NCBI GenBank assembly: GCA_013213875.1
Contig: JABSSV010000323.1
Location: 1-16,816 of the forward strand
DNA from: Lysobacterales bacterium
Lineage (GTDB): Bacteria > Pseudomonadota > Gammaproteobacteria > Xanthomonadales > SZUA-36
Length of the DNA: 16,816 bases
Direction of reading: 5' to 3'
The position numbers and the translations under genes are program-made. A model generated the notes under the pieces. The model had not been told where the DNA came from, searched no databases, and was given only the letters and a program-made list of their open reading frames with translations. Shown piece after piece: positions 6,816 to 13,997 of the stretch (positions are counted from its first letter, which is position 1; every line of letters begins with the position of its first letter).

Positions 6816-7181
6816 TCAGGCAGCGAAGATGCCGTCGATGGCGGAATCGAGCTGTTCAGAATTGACTGGCTTGGTGACGTAGCCTGCGGCTCCCAGGCGC
6901 ATGCCCCAGACTTTATCGGATTCGGCGCTGCGTGAACTGACGAAAATCACCGGGATGTGGTTGGTGGCAGGGTCGCGAGCCAGTGAACGTTTGGCTTCGT
7001 AGCCGCTCATGCCGGGCATGACAATATCCATAAGGATGATGTCCGGCTGTTCCTGACGTGCTACCGCCAGTGCTTCCTGCCCGTTATTGGCCGTCAGGGC
7101 CTCGTGGCCCTTGGCTTCGACCAGTTTGCGAAGTTTGAACCGATACAACTGCGAGTCATCGACAATCAGTACTTTGGCCAT
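6816..7181 (-). CDS. Single-domain response regulator, PilH-like (CheY family)
   Basis: A 121-residue stand-alone receiver domain with no output domain. The acidic pocket is Asp8-Asp9, the phosphoacceptor Asp52 (LMDIVMPG), the switch Ser82 (VSSRS) and Lys104 (TKP). The stretches ARQEQPDIILMDIVMPG and SDKVWGMRLGA strongly resemble PilH of the type IV pilus chemosensory (Pil-Chp) system, where PilH tunes retraction-motor signalling. None of the other Pil-Chp genes (pilG, pilI, pilJ, chpA) is in this window, so this is an orphan and may answer a different histidine kinase. It starts 71 nt after the oxidoreductase gene on the same strand, enough for its own promoter, and its Shine-Dalgarno is weak. 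Receiver identity is secure; PilH function is inferred. Confidence 0.9.
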   Translation of the reverse strand: MAKVLIVDDSQLYRFKLRKLVEAKGHEALTANNGQEALAVARQEQPDIILMDIVMPGMSGYEAKRSLARDPATNHIPVIFVSSRSAESDKVWGMRLGAAGYVTKPVNSEQLDSAIDGIFAA

Positions 7182-7252
7182 GCTTGCGTTATTTGTTTTT
7201 GTCAGGGACGGAATCAGTTTATCCTGTATTTCAGTTATTTGGAAGAACTTTC

Positions 7253-8254
7253 TCAGCCCAATTTGACAATAGTCCGGCCAAAGCTTTTTCCTTCAAGCAT
7301 GGCGTTGAATGTGGGCATCAAATCGGCCATGCCGATTTCCTTGTCGAGAATCCTCTCCAGTCGACTCGGCTTCCAATCTGATGCCAGCCTTGCCCATAGC
7401 TTAGCACGCATTTCACGGGGGCAATTTTCCGAGGAAACTCCCACCATGCTCACCCCGCGCAGGATGAATGGCATGACCGTGCTGTGCAGGCCAACGCCAC
7501 CGGCGAGACCGCAGCTGGCGATGTTGCCATAGTAGTTAATGACCCGCGTCAAACCGCTCAGCGTATCGCCGCCGACATTGTCAAAGGCGCCTGCCCAGCG
7601 CGCCTTCTCCAGCGGCTTCTGTCCCCAGTGCAGATCGTGCCGCGAAATGCACTGACGTGCGCCCAGTTCTTCCAGGTAATCGAATTCATCCACCTTGCCG
7701 GACAGGGCGTGCACCTCATAGCCGGCGCGCGTAAAGATATCGATGGCAAAACTGCCTACGCCGCCGCTGGCGCCGGTGACCAGAATGGGCCCCATGTCGG
7801 GATGCTGGCCCAGCGCTTCCATGCGGTGGAGGCCCAGCGCGGCGCTGAAGCCCGCGGTGCCGATGATCATGGCTTCGCGCAGGCTCAAACCGTCGGGAAT
7901 CGGGATAGCGCTGGCACTTTCCACGCGCAGATATTCGCTGTAACCGCCGTCCCGCTGCTGCGATTGCTGACAGCCGGTGACCAGCAGCTGATCACCGGGT
8001 TTGAAGTCTTCATGCTCGGACGCGACCACTTCGCCGGCCACGTCAATGCCGCCGGTGATAGGGAAAACGGAGGCAATTTTGCCCTTGCCCGTGCCGGCCA
8101 GAGCGTCCTTGTAATTGACGCTGGAATAGCGCGCGCGCAGCGTGATGTCTCCGGCACTGAGCTGATCCAGGCTGACCTGTTCAGGGCCGGCGCGGTAGCC
8201 GTCGCTGTCATTGTGGATGCGGAAGGCTTGGAAGTGTTTTGGTAGGGCGGTCAT
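7253..8254 (-). CDS. YhdH/YhfP-family NADPH-dependent quinone oxidoreductase
   Basis: A 333-residue zinc-independent medium-chain dehydrogenase/reductase. The GroES-like half shows NYKDALAGTGKGKI, and the Rossmann half carries the nucleotide motif TGASGGVG after IIGTAGFSAALGLHRME, both hallmarks of the YhdH/YhfP group. Members include AcuI acrylyl-CoA reductases, which protect cells from toxic acrylyl-CoA, for instance after DMSP breakdown. The segment QQRDGGYSEYLRV and the C-terminal half resemble Bacillus YhfP more than E. coli YhdH/AcuI, so the substrate is left open. The ATG at 8254 starts with the family-like N-terminus; an open frame to 8338 adds 28 residues covering the hairpin after lpdA and was rejected. 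The ribosome binding site is weak. It lies downstream of lpdA on the same strand, but a strong hairpin separates them. Confidence 0.92.
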   Translation of the reverse strand: MTALPKHFQAFRIHNDSDGYRAGPEQVSLDQLSAGDITLRARYSSVNYKDALAGTGKGKIASVFPITGGIDVAGEVVASEHEDFKPGDQLLVTGCQQSQQRDGGYSEYLRVESASAIPIPDGLSLREAMIIGTAGFSAALGLHRMEALGQHPDMGPILVTGASGGVGSFAIDIFTRAGYEVHALSGKVDEFDYLEELGARQCISRHDLHWGQKPLEKARWAGAFDNVGGDTLSGLTRVINYYGNIASCGLAGGVGLHSTVMPFILRGVSMVGVSSENCPREMRAKLWARLASDWKPSRLERILDKEIGMADLMPTFNAMLEGKSFGRTIVKLG

Positions 8255-8308
8255 GTGCGGTTCTGGGCGGCTGGCAATAGCCCCGCATGGTACCAGCTTG
8301 TGAGCGTG

Positions 8309-8339
8309 TGTGGGCCCACGCGGAAAGCGTGGACCCACA
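8309..8339 (-). terminator. Stem-loop after lpdA, probable 3' end of the suc operon
   Basis: Thirteen-position arms (8309-8321 and 8327-8339) flank a 5-nt loop. In minus-strand RNA every position pairs, with one G-U wobble; in plus-strand RNA the same position is a C-A mismatch. This favours a function in the lpdA transcript, whose stop lies 27 nt upstream. No U-tract follows, so it may stabilise the 3' end or need Rho. Confidence 0.55.
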
Positions 8340-8365
8340 GGGCGACCGGGCTCGCCTGCGGTGGA

Positions 8366-9793
8366 TCAGTTGGCCCGGTGAATGGCTCGCTTGTCCAGGT
8401 GCAGTGCCGCCTCATGCACCGCCTCGGACATGGTCGGATGGGCATGAACAATGCGTGCCAGATCTTCCGCCGATCCATGGAATTCCATGGTCACGACGCA
8501 TTCCGCGATCAGTTCGGAGGCGGCGGCACCGATAATATGCACACCCAGCAGTTCATCGGTTTCCGCGTGGCTGATGATTTTCACCATGCCGTCCGTTTTA
8601 CCGCTGGCTAGCGCGCGGCCAATAGCGGCAAAGGGGAAGGTGCCGGTCTGGTAGTCCACACCCGCTTCCTTCAGTTCCGTTTCCGTTTTGCCGACCCAGG
8701 CGATTTCCGGTTCCGTGTAGATAACCCACGGCACCGTGTCGAAGTGGATGTGGGCGGGCTTACCGGCGATCAGCTCGGCAACGGCTACGCCTTCTTCGGA
8801 GGCTTTGTGCGCCAGCATGGGGCCGCGTACGCAGTCACCGATGGCCCAGACGCCGGGCGCGGTGGTCTGTGACTGCTCGTTGACCTCGATCTGTCCGCGC
8901 TCAGTCAGCGTGACGCCGCAGTCATCCGCCAGCAGCCCTTCCGTGTAGGCGCGACGTCCCACGGAAACAAGTAGCCGGTCAAAGCTCATGGTGCTCTCGC
9001 CGTTCTTGTCCTCCACCGTGACTTCGACCTTGCCATCCTTGACCTCGGCGCTTTTAACCAGCGTGCCCAGGCGAATATCCAGACCCTGCTTTTTGAAGAT
9101 GCGAGCGGCCTGCTTTTGAATGTCCGGATCCGTGGCGGCGAGAAAGTCCGGCATGGCTTCGAGCAGCGTCACGTCACTGCCTAGCCAATTCCAGACCGAA
9201 CCCAGTTCCAGGCCAATCACGCCGGCGCCGATCACGCCGAATTTCTCCGGCACTTCGCCGAAGTCCAGAGCCCCTTCATTGTCCACGATGTATTCGCCAT
9301 CGAAGGCCACATTCGGGATGGCAATGGGCACGGAGCCGGAGGCCAGAATGACATGCTTGGCCTGCAGCGTAACTGCTTCACTGCCATCGGCCGGCGTCAC
9401 CTCAACCTGACGGTCGGCCAGCAAGCGACCCGTGCCATGGTAGGAGGCCACCTTGTTGGCCTTGAACAGCATGCCGACACCACCGGTTAGTTTCTGAACG
9501 ATATCGTCCTTGCGGCCCAGCATGGTGCCAATGTCCATGGCCACACCGTCGGCTTTAATACCGTGCTTGGCGTAATCATGCTGCACGTGGTGATAGTGCT
9601 TACTGGAATCCAGCAGCGCCTTGGATGGAATGCAACCCACGTTCAGACAGGTGCCACCGAGCGCCTGCTTGCCGTCCTTACCGGTCCATTTTTCTACGCA
9701 GGCCGTTTTCAGGCCCAGTTGGGCGGCTCGAATGGCGGCCACATAGCCGCCCGGGCCGCCGCCAATTACTACTACGTCAAATTGTTCTGCCAT
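8366..9793 (-). CDS. lpdA: Dihydrolipoyl dehydrogenase (E3)
   Basis: E3 reoxidises the dihydrolipoyl arm of 2-oxo acid dehydrogenase complexes and passes electrons through FAD to NAD+. The 475-residue protein has the FAD motif GGGPGG (11-16), the redox-active disulfide Cys49/Cys54 (GGTCLNVGCIPSK), a NAD-binding GAGVIG motif in the middle third, the second FAD-contacting WAIGDC region, and the C-terminal His452-Glu457 catalytic pair (HPTMSE). Length and motifs are complete. It is third in sucA-sucB-lpdA, starting 22 nt after sucB with AAGGA before its ATG, so it is the E3 of the 2-oxoglutarate complex here, though it may also serve pyruvate dehydrogenase or glycine cleavage. No N-terminal lipoyl domain is present, unlike the E3 of some pyruvate dehydrogenase operons. 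Confidence 0.97.
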   Translation of the reverse strand: MAEQFDVVVIGGGPGGYVAAIRAAQLGLKTACVEKWTGKDGKQALGGTCLNVGCIPSKALLDSSKHYHHVQHDYAKHGIKADGVAMDIGTMLGRKDDIVQKLTGGVGMLFKANKVASYHGTGRLLADRQVEVTPADGSEAVTLQAKHVILASGSVPIAIPNVAFDGEYIVDNEGALDFGEVPEKFGVIGAGVIGLELGSVWNWLGSDVTLLEAMPDFLAATDPDIQKQAARIFKKQGLDIRLGTLVKSAEVKDGKVEVTVEDKNGESTMSFDRLLVSVGRRAYTEGLLADDCGVTLTERGQIEVNEQSQTTAPGVWAIGDCVRGPMLAHKASEEGVAVAELIAGKPAHIHFDTVPWVIYTEPEIAWVGKTETELKEAGVDYQTGTFPFAAIGRALASGKTDGMVKIISHAETDELLGVHIIGAAASELIAECVVTMEFHGSAEDLARIVHAHPTMSEAVHEAALHLDKRAIHRAN

Positions 9794-9815
9794 GTCGATT
9801 CCTTGCGCAGAGGGC

Positions 9816-10976
9816 TCAAAGGTTCAGCAGTAGGCGCGCCGGATCTTCCAGCGCCTCTTTGACTGCTACCAGGAACTGCACCGAGTCTTTGCCGTCAATA
9901 ATGCGATGGTCGTAGCTCAGGGCCAGATACATGATTGGCCGTACCACGATGTCACCGTTGACGACCACCGGGCGTTCCTTGATGTTGTGCATGCCGAGGA
10001 TGGCGCTTTGCGGCGGGTTCAGCAGCGGCGTAGAGAGCATGGAGCCGAAGGTGCCGCCGTTCGTGATCGAGAAGGTACCGCCCTGCAGATCATCCAGGTT
10101 GATGGTGCCTTCCCGCGCTGCGACCGCATACTGGCGAATGGCCGCTTCAATCTGTGCCAGTGACATGCTTTCAGCGTTACGCAGCACCGGTACCATGAGC
10201 CCGCGTTCCGTGGATACGGCGATGCCGATATCCATAAAGCCGTGGTACACGATTTCGTCGCCGTCCAGCGAGGCGTTAATGACCGGGTGCTTGTTCAGCG
10301 CATCGCAGACCGCTTTCACGAAGAAGGACATGAGGCCCAGTTTCACGCCATGCGTGGCCTGAAACGTTTCTTTGTACTTGGCGCGCAGATCCTGCACGGC
10401 CTGCAGGTCCACTTCCTGGAAGCTGGTCAGAATGGCCGCCGTGTTCTGGGCATCCTTGAGGCGCTTGGCGATGGTGGAGCGCAAGCGGGTCATCTTCACC
10501 CGCTCTTCGGCCCGCGGGCCCACGGGGCCGCCGGCTTTCAGGTGATTGACCACATCGCCTTTCGTCAGGCGACCACCGCGACCGGTAGCTGCGACGTCGG
10601 CAGGATTTACCCCTTCTTCCTCAACGATCCGTCGTGTGGCCGGGCTGAGTTTCGCGGTATCTGCGGCCGGTGCGGGGGCGGCGGGTTCGGCGGCGGGGGC
10701 GGCAGCGGCTTCGGCCGGGGCCTCGGCCGGCGCCACTTCGCCTTCCTCGATAATGCCGAGGATTTCGTCGCTGGTCACGGTCGCGCCACTGTCGCTAACC
10801 ACTTCTTTCAGTACGCCATCAACCGGTGAGGGCACTTCCAGCACCACCTTGTCGGTTTCCAGGTCCACCAGGTTTTCGTCACGGCGAACCGTGTCCCCAG
10901 GCTTCTTGTGCCAGGCCGCCACGGTGGCGTCGGCAACAGATTCAGGCAATACAGGTACTTTGACTTCTGTGCTCAT
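9816..10976 (-). CDS. sucB: 2-oxoglutarate dehydrogenase E2, dihydrolipoyl succinyltransferase
   Basis: E2 forms the core of the complex and transfers succinyl groups from lipoamide to CoA. In 386 residues it shows one lipoyl domain (1-75) with the modified Lys43 in ETDKV, an Ala/Pro/Glu linker (about 76-110), the peripheral-subunit-binding domain (about 111-148, LSPATRR through GRGGRLTKGDV), and the acyltransferase domain (about 158-386) with catalytic His357 and Asp361 in YDHRIIDGKDS. A single lipoyl domain and this length match SucB rather than pyruvate dehydrogenase AceF, which has up to three. The Ala-rich linker is encoded by low-complexity GCG/GCC-rich DNA (about 10660-10735), prone to slippage. 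It follows sucA by 52 nt with GAGG before the ATG. That gap holds TATAAA but no persuasive internal promoter. Confidence 0.97.
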   Translation of the reverse strand: MSTEVKVPVLPESVADATVAAWHKKPGDTVRRDENLVDLETDKVVLEVPSPVDGVLKEVVSDSGATVTSDEILGIIEEGEVAPAEAPAEAAAAPAAEPAAPAPAADTAKLSPATRRIVEEEGVNPADVAATGRGGRLTKGDVVNHLKAGGPVGPRAEERVKMTRLRSTIAKRLKDAQNTAAILTSFQEVDLQAVQDLRAKYKETFQATHGVKLGLMSFFVKAVCDALNKHPVINASLDGDEIVYHGFMDIGIAVSTERGLMVPVLRNAESMSLAQIEAAIRQYAVAAREGTINLDDLQGGTFSITNGGTFGSMLSTPLLNPPQSAILGMHNIKERPVVVNGDIVVRPIMYLALSYDHRIIDGKDSVQFLVAVKEALEDPARLLLNL

Positions 10977-11028
10977 GATGATCCTCTGATCACGCTAAGT
11001 TTTATAATTGACGGGCGCACCCGATGCT

Positions 11029-13848
11029 TCAGTCCGGCTGGCCCAGGCCGAGGCCCAGGGCGTCTTTCACCAAGCTTTCCTGTTCCGTGACATGCACGGA
11101 AAAGTAGCCGGTAGCCGGTGACGGCGAACGTCGCCGCCCGGTGTAAAACAGTTTCGTCTGCGCAGGTACATTTTCGCGCAGATGGTGGCGAATCTGATAC
11201 CAGGCGCCCTGGTTCTTGGGCTCTTCCTGGCACCAGGCGATTTCCTCGGCATTGCCGTAGCGCCCCAGTATTTCCTGCAGTTCCGGTTCCGGGAACGGGT
11301 GCAGCTGCTCGACGCGAATCAGGGCCACGTCCTCGCGCTGGTGCTCGTCGCGCGCCGCGTCCAGGTCATAGAAAACCTTGCCGGAGCACAGCACCACGCG
11401 CTTGACCTGATCGGGCTGGGTCACTTTCTTGTCATCGATGACCAGCTGAAAATGGCCGTCTTGGACCAGCGCAAGGTCCGAGGTAGAGGCTTTATTACGC
11501 AGCAGGCTCTTGGGCATCATCACCACCAGGGGCTTGCGCGTGGGCTGCGTCATCTGGCGGCGCAGCATATGGAAAATCTGTGCCGGTGTGGACGGTACGC
11601 AGACCTGAATATTGCCGAAGGAACACAGTTGCAGGAAGCGCTCCAGACGCGCGCTGGAGTGTTCCGGCCCCTGGCCCTCGTAGCCGTGTGGCAGGAACAG
11701 GGTCAGACCGCAGAGTCGCCCCCATTTGGTTTCGCCGGCCGCCAGGAACTGGTCAATGACCACCTGGGCGCCATTGGCGAAGTCACCAAACTGCGCTTCC
11801 CAGATCACCAGAGTTTCTGGCGCGGCTGTGGCGTAGCCATATTCGAAAGCCATGACCGCCTCCTCCGAAAGCAGGGAGTCGATGACGGTCACGTCCAATT
11901 CCGGATTCAGGTGCGCCAGAGGCAGATAGGTGCTGCCGTCTTCCTGATTGTGCAGCACTGCGTGGCGGTGGAAGCAGGTGCCGCGACCCGAGTCCTGACC
12001 CACCAGCCGCAGGCTGTGGCCCTGATCAATCAGGCTCGCATAGGCCAGCGTTTCTGCAAAACCCCAGTCCATGGGCAATTCACCGGCCGCCATTTTCTTC
12101 CGGTCATCCACAATGCGTTGCACGCGCGGATGAAGCTTGAACCCCTCCGGCAGCGTGGTGAGTTGCGATGCCAGTTCGACCGCATGTTGACGATCGATGC
12201 CCGTATCCGTCTTGGGCAGGGCATCCATGGACTCGTAGTCGTGCCAGTTGGCCGCATGCTTATTGTTGCGGGGGTTGGCGTCCACATTAGCAACCTGCTC
12301 GCCCTGGTCCAGTTTGGCGCGGTAATCGTCCATGAGACGCTGCGCATGGCCGGGTTCGATCAGGCCTTTTTCTTCCAAGGCGGCCGCGTATTTGGCGCGC
12401 GTGGTCTGCATACCGCGAATGGTCTTGTACATCAGCGGCTGGGTGGCCGCCGGTTCATCGGCCTCGTTGTGGCCGTGGCGGCGGTAGCAGACCAGATCAA
12501 TGACCACGTCGCGTTTGAAGCGAGCGCGGAAATCACAGGCGATTTTCATGACGTGATGCACCGCTTCCGGATCATCCCCATTCACATGGAAGATGGGTGC
12601 GTGCACCATTTTGGCGATGGCCGTGCAGTACAGGGTGGAGCGCGAATCGCGGGGATCGCTGGTGGTGAAGCCCACCTGATTGTTGACCACCACATGCAGG
12701 GTGCCGCCGACGGCGAAGCCCCGTGCCTCAGACATCTGGAACAGTTCCATGACCACGCCCTGGCCGGCGAAAGCGGCATCGCCATGAATCAGAATGGGCA
12801 TGACCTGGTCGTAGCTGTCGTCCCCGCGCCGGATCTGGCGGGCCTTGGCTGAGCCAACCACCACCGGATTCACAATTTCCAGATGGGAGGGGTTGAAAGC
12901 CATGGCCATGTGCAACGGTCCACCCGGCGTTTGGATGTCCGACGCATAGCCCAGATGGTATTTCACATCACCGGAACGACGCGGGTCGTAATCATGTTTG
13001 CCTTCGAATTCATCGAACAGCATGGCGGGCGCCTTGCCGAGAATGTTGACCAGCACGTTCAGTCGGCCGCGGTGGGCCATGCCGATCACCACTTCTTCCA
13101 TGCCGTTGCTGCCCGCATGTAGCATGGTTTCATGGAGCAGGGAGATAAGCGTATCCCCGCCTTCCAGTGAAAATCGTTTCTGTCCCACGTAGCGCGTGTG
13201 CAGGAATTTTTCCAAACCTTCGGCGGCGGTCAGCATGTCGAGAATTCGCAGCCGTTCCGGATCGTTTACCTGCGGAACGCCGCCGCAGCCCTCAAGCCGC
13301 TCTTCCAGCCAGTGGCGCTTGTCACTGTCGACAATGTGCATGAATTCCACGCCGATGCTGCCGGTGTAGACCCGGCGGCACAGCGCTACGATGTCACGCA
13401 GCTTCATGCGGTCCGGTGCAACCAGCCAGCCGGTATTGAATTCCCGGTCTAGATCCGCGTCCGTGAGGTCGTGATATTCAATAGAGAGATCAGGCACCGG
13501 CTCATGGTGCGGCACGCCCAGGGGGTTGATGCGGGCATTTTCGTGGCCGCGCACCCGGTACGCATTGATGAGTCGCATGACACCGGCCTGTTTCAAGTCC
13601 TGGCCTTCGGGTGTGACGCCACCCAGACTCAGCCCCTGACCAGGTTGCAGCAGGCGGAAATGCTCCTGAATATCCAGATGTCCGCGCTCGCCCTCCTGAC
13701 GTTCGGGCAGGGCTTCAAACAGCGTGCGCCACTGCGCAGGTACGCTGTCTGGAGCGACCAGCCAGTCTTCATAGAGGGCTTCAATAAAGGCGGCGTTACC
13801 GCCGTTCAAATGCGAAGATTGGTACAGAGCTTGCAGCAGATCAGTCAC
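11029..13848 (-). CDS. sucA: 2-oxoglutarate dehydrogenase E1 (thiamine diphosphate-dependent)
   Basis: E1 decarboxylates 2-oxoglutarate on thiamine diphosphate and succinylates the E2 lipoyl arm. The protein shows the E2-contacting N-terminus (SSHLNGGNAAFIEALYEDW), GMAHRGRLN (about 257-265), the cofactor-binding GDAAFAGQG with paired Asn389/Asn390 (about 357-390), and IWEAQFGDFANGAQ in the transketolase-like pyrimidine domain. The frame is open to a GTG at 13914, but I place the start at the GTG at 13848. A TATAAT box lies at 13918-13923, so transcription should begin at about 13911, inside the longer frame; and the 939-residue product aligns with the N-terminal length of E. coli (933) and Pseudomonas SucA, whereas the longer frame adds 22 unrelated residues. 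A GGAA lies 10-11 nt before the chosen GTG. It leads sucA-sucB-lpdA. Confidence 0.95.
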   Translation of the reverse strand: MTDLLQALYQSSHLNGGNAAFIEALYEDWLVAPDSVPAQWRTLFEALPERQEGERGHLDIQEHFRLLQPGQGLSLGGVTPEGQDLKQAGVMRLINAYRVRGHENARINPLGVPHHEPVPDLSIEYHDLTDADLDREFNTGWLVAPDRMKLRDIVALCRRVYTGSIGVEFMHIVDSDKRHWLEERLEGCGGVPQVNDPERLRILDMLTAAEGLEKFLHTRYVGQKRFSLEGGDTLISLLHETMLHAGSNGMEEVVIGMAHRGRLNVLVNILGKAPAMLFDEFEGKHDYDPRRSGDVKYHLGYASDIQTPGGPLHMAMAFNPSHLEIVNPVVVGSAKARQIRRGDDSYDQVMPILIHGDAAFAGQGVVMELFQMSEARGFAVGGTLHVVVNNQVGFTTSDPRDSRSTLYCTAIAKMVHAPIFHVNGDDPEAVHHVMKIACDFRARFKRDVVIDLVCYRRHGHNEADEPAATQPLMYKTIRGMQTTRAKYAAALEEKGLIEPGHAQRLMDDYRAKLDQGEQVANVDANPRNNKHAANWHDYESMDALPKTDTGIDRQHAVELASQLTTLPEGFKLHPRVQRIVDDRKKMAAGELPMDWGFAETLAYASLIDQGHSLRLVGQDSGRGTCFHRHAVLHNQEDGSTYLPLAHLNPELDVTVIDSLLSEEAVMAFEYGYATAAPETLVIWEAQFGDFANGAQVVIDQFLAAGETKWGRLCGLTLFLPHGYEGQGPEHSSARLERFLQLCSFGNIQVCVPSTPAQIFHMLRRQMTQPTRKPLVVMMPKSLLRNKASTSDLALVQDGHFQLVIDDKKVTQPDQVKRVVLCSGKVFYDLDAARDEHQREDVALIRVEQLHPFPEPELQEILGRYGNAEEIAWCQEEPKNQGAWYQIRHHLRENVPAQTKLFYTGRRRSPSPATGYFSVHVTEQESLVKDALGLGLGQPD

Positions 13849-13917
13849 AAGTTTGCGTTCCGGCTTGGTTGAGTAATCTCTGGTCCGAGCCTGTAGGCCC
13901 GAGTAAGTAGCCACGCG

Positions 13918-13923
13918 ATTATA
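13918..13923 (-). promoter_or_regulatory. -10 box of the sucA promoter
   Basis: On the minus strand TATAAT lies just before the upstream GTG at 13914. The -35 candidates (CTGTAA at 17 bp, TGTAAA at 16 bp) match only 3 of 6, which suggests an activator is needed. The start would be near 13911, leaving a leader of about 63 nt to the GTG at 13848. Confidence 0.5.
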
Positions 13924-13954
13924 GCGACAAATTTGAGGATTTACAGGTTTTTAA

Positions 13955-13972
13955 GCTGTGATATATCACAGC
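13955..13972. promoter_or_regulatory. Perfect 18-bp palindrome upstream of sucA, candidate operator
   Basis: GCTGTGATATATCACAGC is an uninterrupted palindrome centred about 52 bp before the predicted sucA start and 9 bp upstream of the -35 position. Its half-site TGTGA is that of CRP/Vfr, but the spacer between TGTGA and TCACA is 4 bp, not CRP's 6, and it does not match the FNR/ANR pattern TTGAT-N4-ATCAA. As RNA it could form a 7-bp stem with a TATA loop, but no T-tract follows on the minus strand, so a protein-binding site is more likely than a roxA terminator. Confidence 0.55.
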
Positions 13973-13997
13973 CTCGAGCGTGCATCCGGGCGCGCTT

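Noticed and set aside
8255..8338. 28-residue extension of the quinone oxidoreductase
   Set aside because: It would translate the hairpin following lpdA and has no counterpart in the family.
10660..10735. GC-rich repeat-like DNA in sucB
   Set aside because: It encodes the flexible Ala/Pro linker normal for E2 enzymes, so it is low-complexity coding sequence, not a mobile or regulatory repeat.
11182..12852. 556-codon open frame on the plus strand opposite sucA
   Set aside because: It lies wholly inside sucA, has no family motif, and long antisense frames are expected opposite genes with strong GC-rich third positions.
13957..13970. CRP/Vfr or FNR/ANR binding site at the sucA palindrome
   Set aside because: TGTGA-N4-TCACA has the wrong spacer for CRP (needs 6), and the half-sites do not match TTGAT for FNR/ANR. 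I keep it only as an unassigned palindrome.
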